Shown: positions 9,751 to 19,702 of the stretch, in pieces
Layout: each line of letters opens with the position of its first letter
How positions within the stretch are numbered: the first letter of the stretch is position 1
Assembly: GCA_002166865.1 (NCBI GenBank)
Contig: NHTQ01000001.1
Location: 930,001 to 994,000 of the forward strand
Reading direction: 5' to 3'
Source: Rhodobacteraceae bacterium WFHF2C18
GTDB lineage: Bacteria > Pseudomonadota > Alphaproteobacteria > Rhodobacterales > Rhodobacteraceae
Length of the DNA: 64,000 nt
Made by a program: the position numbers and the translations under genes
Notes under the pieces: model-generated
Databases searched by the model: none
What the model was told of the DNA's origin: nothing
The model's input: only the letters and a program-made list of their open reading frames with translations

Positions 9751-11843
9751 TATTCAGCCCCTCCGGTCAGAGCCATCCAGGTCACCAGGACCGCGATCCC
9801 GATCACCATCGCGAAGGCGTAGGTGAAGATGTAGCCCGACTGCGCCCGCCCCGCGAGACGGGTGAAGAAGGGCACGATCCCCATGGCCACGCCGTTGATC
9901 GTGCCATCGATCACCGTGCCGTCGCCGCGTTTCCACAGGGCGCCGGCCAGCCATTTCACGGGCCGCACGAAGATGAAGTCGTAGATCTCGTCGAAATACC
10001 ACTTGTTCAACAGGAACAGGTAGAGGGGGCGCTGCGTCTCGGCCACGCGCCGCGGCATCGAGGGATCCCAGATGTAGAACCACAGCGCCGTGACCAGCCC
10101 GATCAGCATCGCCACGAAGGGGCTGATCTTGACCCACTTGGGCACCGCGTGCGCCTCGGTCAGCACGTCGTTGCCCGGCGCGGCATGGATGGCGCCCTCG
10201 CCGGGCGCTCCGGCGAAGACGTAGTGGTGCTTGCCGTCCTTGGCCGCCGCCTCGGTGGCCCCGGCCTCGTCGCCGTGGTCCGCGGCTGCGCCCTGCGCGC
10301 CGGCCTCGGCATAGGGCACGCCGAAGAACTTGGCGACGGTGTCGGTATGGCCGAAGAAGCTGTTGTACCACACCATGCCCGAGAACACCGCGCCAAGCGC
10401 CAGCACCCCCAGCGGCACCAGCATGACCGGCGGGCTTTCATGGGCATGTTCGTGCGTGTGGCGGTCGCCGCGCGGCTCGCCGAAGAACGTCAGGAACATC
10501 AGACGCCAGCTGTAGAAACTGGTGAAAAGGGCGGCGACGACCAGCGCCCAGAAGGCGAAGCCGCCGGCCGTGCCCGCGTAGGCGCTTTCGATGATGGCGT
10601 CCTTTGACAGGAAGCCGGCAAAGCCGATGGTCGTCAGCGGGATGCCCACGCCGGTGATCGCCAGTGTCCCGATGAGCATGGCCCAGAAGGTATAGGGGAA
10701 CTTCTTGCGCAGCCCCCCGTAGTTGCGCATGTCCTGTTCGTGGTGCATCCCGTGGATCACGCTGCCGGCGCCCAGGAACAGCATCGCCTTGAAGAAGGCG
10801 TGGGTGAACAGGTGGAACATGGCCACCGAGTAGACGCCCACGCCCGCGGCGACGAACATGTAGCCCAGCTGCGAACAGGTGGAATAGGCGATCACGCGCT
10901 TGATGTCGTTCTGAACAAGCCCCACGGTCGCCGCGAAGAAGGCAGTGGCCGCGCCGATCACGGTCACGATCTCAAGCGCACCGGGCGCGTATTCCATCAG
11001 CGGCGACATCCGGCACACCAGGAAGACGCCCGCGGTCACCATCGTGGCGGCATGGATCAGCGCCGAGACGGGGGTGGGCCCCTCCATCGCGTCGGGCAGC
11101 CAGGTGTGCAGGAACAGCTGCGCGGACTTGCCCATGGCCCCCACGAACAGCAGGAAAGCGACCAGGTTGGCGGCGTTCCAATCCGTCCAGAGGAAGGTGA
11201 GCTGCGTCTCGGCCAGCTCCGGCGCGGCCGCGAATATCTCGTCGAACCGGATGGAGTCGGTCAAGAAGAACAGCGCGGCGATTCCCAGGGCGAAGCCGAA
11301 GTCGCCCACCCGGTTGACGATGAAGGCCTTCATGGCCGCCGCGTTGGCCGAGGGCTTGCGGTAGTAGAACCCGATCAGCAGGTAGGAGGCCAGCCCCACG
11401 CCTTCCCAGCCGAAGAACATCTGCGCCAGGTTGTCGGCCGTCACCAGCATCAGCATGGCGAAGGTGAAGAACGACAGGTAGGCGAAGAACCGCGGCCGAT
11501 AACTCTCTTTTTCGTCGTCGAAATTCTCGTCGTGGGCCATGTAGCCCATCGAATACAGGTGCACCAGCGCCGACACGGTCGTCACCACGATCAGCATGAT
11601 CGCGGTCAGCCGGTCCAGGCGGATGGCCCAGGCGGTATCCAGCGTGCCGGACTGGATCCAGTCCAGCACGTGCACGTAGCGGGTTTCGCCGTCGTGGCCC
11701 AGGAAAACGATCCAGCTGAGAATGCAGACCAGCAACAGAAGGCCGGTGGTCAGCCACTGCGCGCCCTTGTCGCCGATGAGGCGCCAGCCGAAGCCCGCGA
11801 TGATGGCGCCGACGAGCGGCGCGAAGAGGATGATCGTTTCCAT
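9750..11843 (-). CDS. nuoL: NADH-quinone oxidoreductase subunit L
   Basis: The 697-residue antiporter-like subunit is the most distal piece of the complex I membrane arm and carries the long lateral helix at its C-terminus. Motifs: [37 protein letters not shown], and [17 protein letters not shown] His/Glu/Asp-rich hydrophilic insert of about 80 residues (roughly 475-560) precedes the last helices, a usual feature of alphaproteobacterial NuoL. Followed by nuoM with a 1-nt overlap; nuoK precedes by 4 nt. Confidence 0.97.
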   Translation of the reverse strand: METIILFAPLVGAIIAGFGWRLIGDKGAQWLTTGLLLLVCILSWIVFLGHDGETRYVHVLDWIQSGTLDTAWAIRLDRLTAIMLIVVTTVSALVHLYSMGYMAHDENFDDEKESYRPRFFAYLSFFTFAMLMLVTADNLAQMFFGWEGVGLASYLLIGFYYRKPSANAAAMKAFIVNRVGDFGFALGIAALFFLTDSIRFDEIFAAAPELAETQLTFLWTDWNAANLVAFLLFVGAMGKSAQLFLHTWLPDAMEGPTPVSALIHAATMVTAGVFLVCRMSPLMEYAPGALEIVTVIGAATAFFAATVGLVQNDIKRVIAYSTCSQLGYMFVAAGVGVYSVAMFHLFTHAFFKAMLFLGAGSVIHGMHHEQDMRNYGGLRKKFPYTFWAMLIGTLAITGVGIPLTTIGFAGFLSKDAIIESAYAGTAGGFAFWALVVAALFTSFYSWRLMFLTFFGEPRGDRHTHEHAHESPPVMLVPLGVLALGAVFSGMVWYNSFFGHTDTVAKFFGVPYAEAGAQGAAADHGDEAGATEAAAKDGKHHYVFAGAPGEGAIHAAPGNDVLTEAHAVPKWVKISPFVAMLIGLVTALWFYIWDPSMPRRVAETQRPLYLFLLNKWYFDEIYDFIFVRPVKWLAGALWKRGDGTVIDGTINGVAMGIVPFFTRLAGRAQSGYIFTYAFAMVIGIAVLVTWMALTGGAE

Positions 11844-11847
11844 CGCG

Positions 11848-12153
11848 TCAGCCTTTCATCACGTTGATGTCTTCCACGGCGATGGTGCCGCGGTTGCGGA
11901 AGAAGCACACGAGGATTGCCAGCCCGATCGCCGCCTCCGCCGCCGCAACGGTCAGCACGAAGAGGGTGAAGACCTGCCCGACAAGATCGCCCAGGTGCGC
12001 CGAGAAGGCCACGAGGTTGATGTTGACCGACAGCAGCATCAGTTCGATCGACATCAGCAGGATGATGACATTCTTGCGATTGAGGAAAAGGCCGAAGATG
12101 CCGATGACGAAAAGCGCCGCGGCCACCGTCAGGTAATGTTCCAGTCCAATCAT
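11848..12153 (-). CDS. nuoK: NADH-quinone oxidoreductase subunit K
   Basis: The 101-residue protein has three hydrophobic helices. It is the MRP antiporter C-like/ND4L subunit of the complex I membrane arm; the conserved buried glutamates are present in helix 2 ([14 protein letters not shown]) and helix 3 ([13 protein letters not shown]). Length matches the family (about 100 residues). The gene is followed after 4 nt by nuoL. The 115-nt gap separating it from nuoJ is unusually long for this cluster and is filled by palindromic repeats. Confidence 0.97.
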   Translation of the reverse strand: MIGLEHYLTVAAALFVIGIFGLFLNRKNVIILLMSIELMLLSVNINLVAFSAHLGDLVGQVFTLFVLTVAAAEAAIGLAILVCFFRNRGTIAVEDINVMKG

Positions 12154-12193
12154 TTTCGTCCCTCGGTTTCTCGGTCCGTCTTCTCTTGTCGCT

Positions 12194-12256
12194 GTCCCGG
12201 GCTTGACCCGGGACCTCTTGGTCGCGACCGCGACGCCGGGGCCGCGGGGCCCCGGC
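12194..12256. repeat. Composite palindromic repeat between nuoJ and nuoK
   Basis: Two perfect hairpins fill the gap: GTCCCGGG (12194-12201)/CCCGGGAC (12207-12214) with a 5-nt loop, and GCCGGGGCC (12235-12243)/GGCCCCGGC (12248-12256) with a 4-nt loop, with the small palindrome GGTCGCGACC (12220-12229) between them. On the minus strand the first hairpin reads AAGAGG then CCCGGGTCAAGCCCGGG. The same modules recur before serS (59408-59511). This looks like a REP-type intergenic repeat that may stabilise or process the nuo mRNA. Confidence 0.7.
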
Positions 12257-12268
12257 GCGGGGCGGGTC

Positions 12269-12877
12269 CTACAACCCCTGTCCCGGTTTCACGTCCCGCA
12301 GCTCCATCGCCTTGTCGGGATCGCGGTACATCTGGGCCAGGATGTCTTGGCGCTTGACGTCCTGGCGGTGGCGCAAGGTCAGGATGATCGCGCCCACCAT
12401 CGCCACCAGAAGGATGAGCCCGGCAAGCTGGAAGATCAGGAAGTAGCGATCGTACAGCAGCATGCCCAGCGCGGCGGTGTTCTCCATGTCCGGCGGGGTC
12501 ACCGCGGCACGCGCGGCCTCGGCCTGCGGGGCGGTGTCCCAGTTGGCGAAGGCCAGCGCGAACTGCATCAGCAGGATCACCCCGATCAGCAGCGCCAGCG
12601 GCATGTATTTCGCCATTTCCGCCTTGAGCGCGGCGAAATCCACGTCCAGCATCATCACCACGAACAGGAACAGCACGGCCACCGCGCCCACGTAGACGAT
12701 AAGCAGGAGCATCGCCAGGAACTCCGCCCCCAGAAGCACGAAGAACCCGGCTGAACTGATGAAGGCCAGGATCAGCCAGAGAACCGAGTGCACCGGGTTG
12801 CGGCTGATGACGGTGAACAGTCCCCCGGCCAGGGCCGAGACGGCGAACAGGTAGAAGGCCAGCGTGGCGATGGTCAT
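12269..12877 (-). CDS. nuoJ: NADH-quinone oxidoreductase subunit J
   Basis: The 202-residue membrane subunit (ND6 type) has about five helices: family segments are [29 protein letters not shown] (residues about 27-55) and [19 protein letters not shown], the latter carrying the pi-bulge helix region. The C-terminus is hydrophilic (residues about 170-202). It starts with a 4-nt overlap with the CMD-fold gene upstream, so translation is probably coupled. Confidence 0.96.
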   Translation of the reverse strand: MTIATLAFYLFAVSALAGGLFTVISRNPVHSVLWLILAFISSAGFFVLLGAEFLAMLLLIVYVGAVAVLFLFVVMMLDVDFAALKAEMAKYMPLALLIGVILLMQFALAFANWDTAPQAEAARAAVTPPDMENTAALGMLLYDRYFLIFQLAGLILLVAMVGAIILTLRHRQDVKRQDILAQMYRDPDKAMELRDVKPGQGL

Positions 12878-13287
12878 GTCTCTTTTCCCTCTTCCTCGGC
12901 CTCGTCCAGCACCTCGCGCGCGAACTCCATCGCGCGGGTCATCGAGGGGATGCCGGCGAACATCGCCATCTGCGCGATGGTTTCGGCGATCTCGTCCTTG
13001 GTCGCCCCCGCCTCCAGCGCGTGCCGCACCGTCATGCGGATCTGGGTGTCGCTCTGCGCGCCCAGCATGGTCAGACCGGCAAGCGTCAGCAACAGCCGGG
13101 TCTTGGCATCCAGACCCTCGGTGTTCAACCCCCGTCCGAAGCTCATCTCCATGAACTCCTTGGGCATGGTCGGCCAGAGCTTTTCGGCCCCCTTGGGCGA
13201 GAAGGTCTCGAGCGCGGGGTTCATCGCCCGCGCCATCTCCTGCGCCTGCGCCATCATGAGTTCGAACGGGTTCTTGGCATCACTCAT
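12874..13287 (-). CDS. Carboxymuconolactone decarboxylase-fold protein inside nuo cluster
   Basis: The 137-residue soluble protein sits between nuoI and nuoJ with 4-nt ATGA-type overlaps on both sides. Residues about 50-130 match the CMD/AhpD fold: [18 protein letters not shown], then [18 protein letters not shown]. It contains no cysteine at all, so it cannot be a CxxC alkylhydroperoxidase of AhpD type; the histidine preceding ALEAGAT is the position used in 4-carboxymuconolactone decarboxylases. Start ATG 13287 is chosen because it overlaps the nuoI stop and begins the recognisable protein; the longer frame is antisense-like. No known role in complex I; a chaperone, redox-protective or small-molecule function is open. 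Confidence 0.85.
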   Translation of the reverse strand: MSDAKNPFELMMAQAQEMARAMNPALETFSPKGAEKLWPTMPKEFMEMSFGRGLNTEGLDAKTRLLLTLAGLTMLGAQSDTQIRMTVRHALEAGATKDEIAETIAQMAMFAGIPSMTRAMEFAREVLDEAEEEGKET

Positions 13288-13778
13288 CTGTACGGCGCGT
13301 CCAGTTCGAGGTTGCGGGCGATTTCCGCCTCCCAGCGTTCGCCGTTGTCCAGAAGCTTCTGCTTGTCGTAGAAAAGCTCCTCGCGGGTTTCGGTGGCGAA
13401 CTCGAAGTTGGGCCCCTCCACGATGGCATCCACCGGGCAGGCTTCCTGGCAGAAGCCGCAGTAGATGCACTTGGTCATGTCGATGTCGTAGCGCGTGGTC
13501 CGGCGCGAGCCGTCGTCGCGCGGTTCGGCGTCGATGGTGATCGCCTGCGCGGGGCAGATCGCCTCGCAAAGCTTGCAGGCGATGCAGCGTTCCTCGCCGT
13601 TGGGATAACGGCGCAGCGCGTGCTCGCCGCGGAACCGGGGCGACAACGGGCCCTTCTCGTGCGGATAGTTCACCGTGGCCTTGGGACCGAAGAAATAGGA
13701 CAGCCCCAGCTTGAAGCCCTTGATGAAGTCCGAAAGCAGGAAATAGCCCGCGGCGCGTCCATAGTCGATATTGGCCAT
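13284..13778 (-). CDS. nuoI: NADH-quinone oxidoreductase subunit I
   Basis: The 164-residue peripheral-arm subunit carries two [4Fe-4S] clusters (N6a and N6b) that pass electrons toward NuoB. Two ferredoxin motifs are visible: [14 protein letters not shown] and [15 protein letters not shown], each CxxCxxCxxxCP. A short amphipathic N-terminus ([18 protein letters not shown]) associates with the membrane arm. The start follows nuoH after 3 nt. Confidence 0.97.
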   Translation of the reverse strand: MANIDYGRAAGYFLLSDFIKGFKLGLSYFFGPKATVNYPHEKGPLSPRFRGEHALRRYPNGEERCIACKLCEAICPAQAITIDAEPRDDGSRRTTRYDIDMTKCIYCGFCQEACPVDAIVEGPNFEFATETREELFYDKQKLLDNGERWEAEIARNLELDAPYR

Positions 13779-13781
13779 TGG

Positions 13782-14819
13782 TCAGCCTCCCACGGCCCAG
13801 CGGGCCCAGGCCCCGCCGAGCACTTCGAATTTCGCCAGGAACGACACGATCACCACCCAGGCCAGGCTGAGCGGCAGGAACACCTTCCAGCCGATGCGCA
13901 TCAGCTGGTCGTAGCGGTAGCGCGGCGTCACCGCCTTCACCAGCGCGAAGATGAAGAAGAAGAACAGCATCTTGGCCAGCATCCAGCCCACGCCGTCGGG
14001 CAGGCCGGGGATGGGGCTCAGCCAGCCGCCGAAGAACAGCAGCGAGGTCAGCGCGCACATCAGCAGGATGGCGATGTATTCGCCGGCCATGAACAGCAGA
14101 AATGGCGTGGAGGAGTATTCCACCTGGTAGCCGGCCACCAGTTCCGATTCCGCCTCCGGCAGGTCAAAGGGCGGGCGGTTCGTCTCGGCCAGCGCCGAGA
14201 TGAAGAACAGGAACACCATCGGCAGGTGCGGCAGCCAGTACCAGTTGAACAGCCCGTAATCGCCGTCCTGCGCGGCCACGATCGCGCCGAAGTTCATCGA
14301 GCCGGTGGAGATGATCACGCCGACGATGATCAGCCCGATCGACACCTCGTAAGAGATCATCTGCGCGGCCGACCGCAGGCTACCGAGGAAGGGATACTTC
14401 GAGTTCGAGGCCCAGCCGCCCATGATCACGCCATAGACCTCGAGGCTGGAAACCGCGAAGACGAAGAGGATCGCCACGTTGATGTCGGAAACCACCCATC
14501 CGTCGTTGAACGGGATCACGGCCCAGGCGAGAACCGCCAGGACGAAACTGGTCAGCGGCGCAAGGATGAACACCGGCTTGTCCGCGCCGGCGGGCACCAC
14601 GACTTCCTTGAGCACGTATTTCAGCGCGTCGGCCACCGCCTGCAGCAGGCCGAAGACCCCCACCACGTTCGGGCCCCGCCGCATCTGCACCGCCGCCCAG
14701 ACCTTCCGGTCGGCATAGACCAGGAAGAGCAGCGCGATCATGACGAAGCTCACCACCGCCAGGCACTGCGCAACGATCAGCACGGCAATGCCAAGAGGGG
14801 TCGTAAAGAAGTCAGCCAT
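13782..14819 (-). CDS. nuoH: NADH-quinone oxidoreductase subunit H
   Basis: The 345-residue membrane subunit (ND1) forms much of the quinone-entry site at the junction with the peripheral arm. About eight helices; family signatures are [42 protein letters not shown] and [23 protein letters not shown], with the conserved charged loops lining the quinone chamber. Length is normal. It is followed by nuoI (3 nt). Confidence 0.97.
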   Translation of the reverse strand: MADFFTTPLGIAVLIVAQCLAVVSFVMIALLFLVYADRKVWAAVQMRRGPNVVGVFGLLQAVADALKYVLKEVVVPAGADKPVFILAPLTSFVLAVLAWAVIPFNDGWVVSDINVAILFVFAVSSLEVYGVIMGGWASNSKYPFLGSLRSAAQMISYEVSIGLIIVGVIISTGSMNFGAIVAAQDGDYGLFNWYWLPHLPMVFLFFISALAETNRPPFDLPEAESELVAGYQVEYSSTPFLLFMAGEYIAILLMCALTSLLFFGGWLSPIPGLPDGVGWMLAKMLFFFFIFALVKAVTPRYRYDQLMRIGWKVFLPLSLAWVVIVSFLAKFEVLGGAWARWAVGG

Positions 14820-14826
14820 CAGGTCC

Positions 14827-15234
14827 TCACACCATCGGTATTCCGTTTTCCGCGCAGTCGGCGGCGACGTCCTCGGCGTCGATCGTCTTCAGCCCGGCGG
14901 GCAGACCGGGCGAGATCGTATAAACCGCATCACCGCGCCAGATGCCACCCTCTTCGTCCACATTTGTGCGCACGTGGCGCGCATACCCGTAGCCGCGGAT
15001 CAGCGTGTACTGCGCCGCGGCGCAGTCCGCGTAGCGGCTGACATCCGCCGCGGTCCGGGCGCCCCGCATCGTCACGTGGAAATTCACCAGGTCCCCGTCC
15101 AGCAGCCGGGTCTTCACCCCGCGGTAATCGGGGGAGAAACGGCTGACGGGGTCCTCCGGTGCCGACTCGCAGCCAGGCAAGGCGCCCGCGGCCACCAGCG
15201 CCAGGGGGGATATGATCGCCAGGCGGCGCATCAC
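14827..15234 (-). CDS. Predicted lipoprotein between nuoG and nuoH
   Basis: The 135-residue protein has an Arg-containing start, a hydrophobic core and a lipobox LPGC with the acylated cysteine at residue 22, so a membrane-anchored periplasmic lipoprotein is predicted. The mature part (about 113 residues) contains three further Cys-free alpha/beta-looking segments and two late cysteines (CAAAQ, DCAEN). I do not recognise a family with known function. It overlaps the nuoG stop by 4 nt and ends 7 nt before nuoH, so it is part of the nuo transcript. Paracoccus and Rhodobacter nuo/nqo clusters carry unidentified frames at comparable positions. Confidence 0.8.
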   Translation of the reverse strand: MMRRLAIISPLALVAAGALPGCESAPEDPVSRFSPDYRGVKTRLLDGDLVNFHVTMRGARTAADVSRYADCAAAQYTLIRGYGYARHVRTNVDEEGGIWRGDAVYTISPGLPAGLKTIDAEDVAADCAENGIPMV

Positions 15235-17252
15235 TCCGCCGCCACGGGCTGCGCGCGACGCGCCTTGGCGTTGGCCGACAGCTCCGCCATCAGTTCGCTC
15301 GACCGGGCAATCGGGTTGGTCAGGTAGAAATCCCCGATCGCCGCGCCCAGGCTGCCGCGGCCCAGTTCGCCGACCGGCACCGCCTGCCAGGCGTTCTCGG
15401 GCACCTCGTCGATGCGCTGCAGGTGCGGCACCTCGGCCACCAGTGCCTGGCGCAGTTGCGGCAGGCTGTCGTAGGGCAGCGTCTCGCCCAGTTCACCCGA
15501 CAGCGCCCGCAGGATCGCCCAGTTCTCCTTGGCGTCGCCGGGCGGGAATCCCGCGCGCAGGGCCAGTTGCGGCCGGCCCTCGGTATTGACGAAAAGCCCC
15601 TGCTCCTCGGTGTAGGCCGCGGCGGGGAAGATCACGTCGGCCCGGTGCGCGCCCCGGTCGCCGTGGCTGCCCTGATAGATGACGAAGGGGCCGCCGTCGT
15701 CGTTTCGGGCGATCTCGACCTCGTCGGCGCCCAGGTTGTAGATCACGTCGGCCCCGTCAAGCGCGGCCTCGATCCCGCCCTCGGTGGTGGCGCCCACGTC
15801 CATCGCACCGACGCGGGCCGCGGCGGTGTGCAGCACCAGCAGCTTGGCGCCCAGCTTCTCGGTCAGCGCCATGGCATGACCCAGCGCGGCCGCGCCCTGT
15901 TCCCCCTGCAGCGCGCCCTGCCCGACGATCACGATCGCGTCTTCCTGCGGCTGCGCCTCCTTGACCAGGCGCACCAGATACCGGTTGCCCGCCCCCAGTT
16001 GCGTGGCGTCATAGGTCAGATCGGCGGGCTGGCCCACATGCGTGACCTCGGCACCGGCCAGCCAGGCCTTGCGGATGCGCGCGTTCAGAACCGGCGCCTC
16101 CTGGCTGGGGTCGGTGCCGATGAGGTAGACGGCCCCGGCGTTGTCGATGTCCTCGATCCGGGCGGTGCCGACATAGCCCGCCCGGTTTCCGGCGGGCAGC
16201 TTGGCGCCGTCGGTGCGGCACTCGGTGCGGCCGCCCAGCCGGTCGACAAGCTGGCGCAGCGCGTAGGCGCCCTCGACCGGGGCGAGGTCCCCCACCAGGC
16301 CGGCCACGGTCTTGCCCTTCATGGCCTCGGCCGCCGCCGCCAGCGCCTCGGGCCAGCTTGCCGGACGCAGCCGCCCGTTCTCCCGCAGATAGGGGCGATC
16401 CAGCCGCTGCCGGCGCAGCCCGTCCCAGACGAAGCGCGTCTTGTCGGAAATCCATTCCTCGTTCACGCCGTCGTGGTTGCGCGGCAGGATGCGCATGACC
16501 TCGCGCCCCTTGGTATCGACCCGGATGCTGGAGCAGAGCGCGTCCATCACGTCGATCGTCTCGGTCTTGGACAGTTCCCACGGCCGGGCCGTGAAGGCGT
16601 AGGGCTTGGAGACCAGCGCGCCCACGGGACACAGGTCGATGATGTTGCCCTGCAGGTTCGAATCGATGGTCTCGCCAAGGTAGGTGGTGATCTCGGCGTC
16701 CTCGCCGCGCCCCGTCTGGCCCATCACCTTGGATCCTGCCACCTCGGTGGTGAAGCGCACGCAGCGCGTGCAGGAGATGCAGCGCGTCATGTGCGTCTCC
16801 ACGAGCGGGCCGAGATCGAGGTCATCGACCGCGCGCTTGGGTTCGCGGTAGCGCGAGAAATCCACGCCGTAGGCCATCGCCTGATCCTGCAGGTCGCACT
16901 CGCCGCCCTGGTCGCAGATCGGGCAGTCCAGCGGATGGTTGATCAGCAGGAACTCCATCACCCCTTCGCGGGCCTTCTTGACCATCGGGCTGTTGGTGCG
17001 CACCTGCGGCGGCTGCCCCTCGGGCCCGGGGCGCAGATCCTTGACCTGCATCGCGCAGGACGCCGCGGGCTTCGGCGGGCCGCCGACAACCTCGACCAGA
17101 CACATCCGGCAGTTGCCGGCGATCGACAGGCGCTCGTGATAGCAAAAGCGCGGGATCTCGACGCCCGCCTGCTCGCAGGCCTGGATCAGCGTCATCGCCG
17201 GTTCCACCTCGATTTCGCGATCGTCGATGATGATTTTGCGAAGGTCAGCCAT
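15231..17252 (-). CDS. nuoG: NADH-quinone oxidoreductase subunit G
   Basis: The 673-residue largest peripheral-arm subunit carries a [2Fe-2S] and two [4Fe-4S] clusters. The ferredoxin domain shows [15 protein letters not shown] (N1b ligands), followed by [15 protein letters not shown] (His- and Cys-ligated N5) and CISCTRC with a later CPVGAL (N4). A molybdopterin-oxidoreductase-like domain without cofactor follows to the C-terminus. Length is typical of alphaproteobacterial NuoG. Preceded 6 nt upstream by the DUF5333-type gene and followed by a lipoprotein gene with a 4-nt overlap. Confidence 0.97.
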   Translation of the reverse strand: MADLRKIIIDDREIEVEPAMTLIQACEQAGVEIPRFCYHERLSIAGNCRMCLVEVVGGPPKPAASCAMQVKDLRPGPEGQPPQVRTNSPMVKKAREGVMEFLLINHPLDCPICDQGGECDLQDQAMAYGVDFSRYREPKRAVDDLDLGPLVETHMTRCISCTRCVRFTTEVAGSKVMGQTGRGEDAEITTYLGETIDSNLQGNIIDLCPVGALVSKPYAFTARPWELSKTETIDVMDALCSSIRVDTKGREVMRILPRNHDGVNEEWISDKTRFVWDGLRRQRLDRPYLRENGRLRPASWPEALAAAAEAMKGKTVAGLVGDLAPVEGAYALRQLVDRLGGRTECRTDGAKLPAGNRAGYVGTARIEDIDNAGAVYLIGTDPSQEAPVLNARIRKAWLAGAEVTHVGQPADLTYDATQLGAGNRYLVRLVKEAQPQEDAIVIVGQGALQGEQGAAALGHAMALTEKLGAKLLVLHTAAARVGAMDVGATTEGGIEAALDGADVIYNLGADEVEIARNDDGGPFVIYQGSHGDRGAHRADVIFPAAAYTEEQGLFVNTEGRPQLALRAGFPPGDAKENWAILRALSGELGETLPYDSLPQLRQALVAEVPHLQRIDEVPENAWQAVPVGELGRGSLGAAIGDFYLTNPIARSSELMAELSANAKARRAQPVAAE

Positions 17253-17258
17253 GCGTTC

Positions 17259-17678
17259 TCACTTTGCTCTCAGGAAGGCTCCGATCGGGCTGTCACTGGC
17301 GATTTCCGCCCGGCCCAGATCGCAGTACGTTTCGGGGTTGTCAAAGTCCACGCCGCGGGCCGCCATGTAGGCTTCGCCCTTCCGGCGCAGCTTGTCCTCC
17401 TCGGCGTCGTTGTCGATGTAGGCATCGATCTCGGCCTGGCTGTAGCCGCGCTCGCGCGCCATCCGCTCCAGCCGGTTGAGGTAGAAGAGGCCTTTCAGGA
17501 CGCGGCCGTTGATGCTGTCGCATTTCTTGCGGATCTCGTCGGCGATCCCGACGGTCAGAAGGCCCGCGTTGATGTCCGCCTCGTTGGCCAGACCGGGCTT
17601 GGTGCGCGCCTCGGCCGCGCCGGCGCCGGCGGCGACCACGAGGCTCAGGACGAGGGGCGCGGTCGAGATCATGCGCAT
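17259..17678 (-). CDS. Exported DUF5333-type protein between nuoF and nuoG
   Basis: The 139-residue protein has an N-terminal signal peptide (MRMISTAPLVLSLVVAAGAG then AAEARTK), giving a mature periplasmic protein of about 115 residues rich in charged helices, with two cysteines (KKCDSINGR, TYCDLGR) that could form a disulfide. From memory it belongs to the DUF5333 family known from Rhodobacterales; function unknown. Start ATG 17678 is preceded by GAAAGGAG 7 nt upstream, a clear ribosome-binding site; the longer frame to 17774 is rejected. The strong own ribosome-binding site and the 127-nt gap upstream suggest independent translation. Confidence 0.82.
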   Translation of the reverse strand: MRMISTAPLVLSLVVAAGAGAAEARTKPGLANEADINAGLLTVGIADEIRKKCDSINGRVLKGLFYLNRLERMARERGYSQAEIDAYIDNDAEEDKLRRKGEAYMAARGVDFDNPETYCDLGRAEIASDSPIGAFLRAK

Positions 17679-17723
17679 GGTGTTTCTCCTTTCATGGCCA
17701 TACCGGGCCGCGGACGTGCCGCC

Positions 17724-17748
17724 GCCCCATCTGCCGGGCAGATGGGGC
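17724..17748. repeat. Strong hairpin inside the nuo cluster
   Basis: GCCCCATCTGC (17724-17734) and GCAGATGGGGC (17738-17748) form a perfect 11-bp stem with a 3-nt loop in the 127-nt gap between the 109-aa lipoprotein gene and the DUF5333-type gene. No T-run follows on the minus strand. It could be an mRNA processing or stability point within the long nuo transcript, or a partial terminator. Confidence 0.6.
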
Positions 17749-17805
17749 CCGGGGCGGGCGCTATGCAATAACACGCCGCCGTCCGTGCCGGTATCGCGCA
17801 GGATC

Positions 17806-18135
17806 TCACCATATGATGCAGCGCCCCCGCAGGATCAGGTCACCGTTCTCGATCCGCAACTGACCGGCGGGCGCATCGGGCCCCTGCGACCATTCGATGT
17901 CGGAGGTGCCGTAGTCGTCGATGCAATACCGGGTGCCCTCGTAGCGGCCCGCCTCGCGCGCCCCGTCCAGGCCCTGCCCCGCCCCGCGCACCGTGACAAC
18001 GAACGCCTTCCGGTCCGCGCCGACGTGACCCACCTTGGCCGGGTAGTAGTTGCCGTTGAAATAGACCCGCTCGGACCGCTTGGCGCAGGCGCCCAGGGCG
18101 ATCGCCGAGACCAGCAGAAGAATGATCGGTCGCAT
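17806..18135 (-). CDS. Predicted small lipoprotein between nuoF and nuoG
   Basis: The 109-residue protein begins with a signal sequence and lipobox (LGAC, Cys at residue 17), predicting a lipid-anchored periplasmic protein. The mature part includes RVYFNGNYYPAKVGHVGADRKAFVVTV and a late Cys pair (YCIDDYG, RGRCIIW) that could be disulfide-bonded. No known family recognised. The start ATG 18135 lies 4 nt after the nuoF stop; the longer upstream frame has no lipoprotein features and overlaps nuoF. The gene belongs to the set of accessory frames in the nuo cluster. Confidence 0.78.
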   Translation of the reverse strand: MRPIILLLVSAIALGACAKRSERVYFNGNYYPAKVGHVGADRKAFVVTVRGAGQGLDGAREAGRYEGTRYCIDDYGTSDIEWSQGPDAPAGQLRIENGDLILRGRCIIW

Positions 18136-18139
18136 GGGC

Positions 18140-19438
18140 CTACTCCGCCGCAACGGCGCTGACGCGCCCGGTTTTCTGGGCCTTGATCCGGTCCTCGATC
18201 TCGTCGCGGAAGTTCCGGATAAGCCCCTGAATGGGCCAGGCCGCCGCATCGCCCAGCGCGCAGATCGTGTGCCCCTCGACCTGCTTGGAGACGTCAAAGA
18301 GCATATCGATCTCCTCGACCTCGGCCTCGCCGCGCACCAGCCTGTCCATGACCCGCATCATCCAGCCGGTCCCTTCGCGGCAGGGGGTGCACTGGCCGCA
18401 GCTTTCGTGCTTGTAGAATTTCGACAGCCGCCAGATCGCCTTGATGATGTCGGTGGACTGATCCATCACGATCACCGCCGCGGTTCCCAGGCCCGAGCGA
18501 TGCTCGGCCAGCCAGTCGAAATCCATGATCGCGCCGTCGCGCATGGTCTCGCCGCGCAGGCAGGGCACCGAGGATCCGCCGGGGATCACCGCCTTGAGGT
18601 TGTCCCAGCCGCCACGGATGCCCCCGCAGTGCCGGTCGATCAGTTCCTCGAAGGGGATCGACATCTCCTCCTCGACGACGCAGGGATTGTTGACGTGGCC
18701 GGAGACGGCGAAGACCTTGGTCCCGGTGTTCTTGGGCCGCCCGAACGAGGCGAACCATTCCGCCCCGCGGCGCAGGATCGTCGGCACCACGGCGATGGAT
18801 TCGACGTTGTTGACCGTGGTCGGGCAGCCGTAGACGCCGGCCATCGCCGGGAAGGGCGGTTTCATCCGGGGCATGCCCTTCTTGCCCTCCAGGCTTTCCA
18901 GCAGCGCCGTCTCCTCGCCGCAGATGTAGGCGCCCGCGCCGTGATGCAGGTAGAGGTCGAAATCCCAGCCCGACCCGCAGGCGTCGCGCCCGATCAAGCC
19001 GGCCATGTAGGCCTCGTCGATGGCTTGTTGCAGGGCCTCGCGCTCGCGGATGTATTCGCCGCGGATGTAGATGTAGCAGGCATGGGCGTTCATCGCGAAG
19101 CTGGCGATCAGGCAGCCCTCGATCAGCGTGTGCGGATCGTGGCGCATGATCTCGCGGTCCTTGCAGGTGCCCGGCTCGGATTCGTCGGCGTTGACCACCA
19201 GATAGGCCGGACGCCCGTCGCTTTCCTTGGGCATGAAGGACCACTTCAGCCCCGTCGGGAACCCTGCGCCGCCGCGGCCGCGCAGCCCGCTGGCCTTCAT
19301 CTGCTCGACGATCCAGTCACGGCCGTTCTGCAGGATCTTCCTGGTCTCGTGCCAATGCCCGCGGGCCTGCGCGCCCTTGAGAGAGCGGTCGTGCATCCCG
19401 TAGAGATTGGTGAAGATACGGTCTTCGTCTTTCAGCAT
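18140..19438 (-). CDS. nuoF: NADH-quinone oxidoreductase subunit F
   Basis: The 432-residue NADH-binding subunit holds FMN and the [4Fe-4S] cluster N3; it accepts hydride from NADH and starts electron transfer. Visible are the NADH/FMN loop [46 protein letters not shown], and the cluster motif [15 protein letters not shown]. Length is normal. Neighbours: a DUF5337-type gene 6 nt upstream and the 109-aa lipoprotein gene 4 nt downstream. Confidence 0.97.
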   Translation of the reverse strand: MLKDEDRIFTNLYGMHDRSLKGAQARGHWHETRKILQNGRDWIVEQMKASGLRGRGGAGFPTGLKWSFMPKESDGRPAYLVVNADESEPGTCKDREIMRHDPHTLIEGCLIASFAMNAHACYIYIRGEYIREREALQQAIDEAYMAGLIGRDACGSGWDFDLYLHHGAGAYICGEETALLESLEGKKGMPRMKPPFPAMAGVYGCPTTVNNVESIAVVPTILRRGAEWFASFGRPKNTGTKVFAVSGHVNNPCVVEEEMSIPFEELIDRHCGGIRGGWDNLKAVIPGGSSVPCLRGETMRDGAIMDFDWLAEHRSGLGTAAVIVMDQSTDIIKAIWRLSKFYKHESCGQCTPCREGTGWMMRVMDRLVRGEAEVEEIDMLFDVSKQVEGHTICALGDAAAWPIQGLIRNFRDEIEDRIKAQKTGRVSAVAAE

Positions 19439-19444
19439 CCGCTA

Positions 19445-19702
19445 CTACCCCTGATTGTCCCGGCGCGCACGCCAGATTTGATAGGTGACGACGAGCGCCC
19501 AGACCAGCGCGGCAATGGCCGCCAGGTCGAACAGGAAGACGAACCGCACGGGCCAGCCCATCTGTCCGCCCAGCCATTGCGCCCCCATCCACAGCAGCAT
19601 CGTCGCCGCGATCACCAGCGCCACCATCCGCCCCTTGCGGGCCTGGCGCGCCTCGAAATCCTGCGGCCGCTGCACCATGGTGCTCGTCACTCCGTCAGTC
19701 AT
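19445..19702 (-). CDS. Small DUF5337-type membrane protein
   Basis: The 85-residue protein has a hydrophilic N-terminus (QRPQDFEARQARKGRM) and two hydrophobic helices (about 30-48 and 54-75), ending in an Arg-rich cytoplasmic tail. From memory this matches DUF5337, found in Rhodobacteraceae nuo clusters; function unknown. ATG 19702 overlaps the stop of the upstream 227-aa gene by 8 nt; a second possible start at 19678 would give 77 residues. The position directly before nuoF and the membrane topology suggest a complex I accessory or assembly role, which is inference. Confidence 0.75.
   Translation of the reverse strand: MTDGVTSTMVQRPQDFEARQARKGRMVALVIAATMLLWMGAQWLGGQMGWPVRFVFLFDLAAIAALVWALVVTYQIWRARRDNQG

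Noticed and set aside
8206..9822. 538-codon plus-strand frame opposite nuoM
   Set aside because: His/Asp/Arg/Gln-rich shadow of a hydrophobic protein gene, expected on the complementary strand.
12874..14058. 394-codon frame as a single protein covering nuoI and the CMD gene
   Set aside because: Residues before the MSDAKNP start are out-of-frame translation of nuoH and nuoI; only the last 137 residues form a recognisable protein.
17259..17774. Longer start for the DUF5333-type protein at 17774
   Set aside because: The added 32 residues run through the 11-bp hairpin and hide the signal peptide; the internal ATG at 17678 has a perfect ribosome-binding site.
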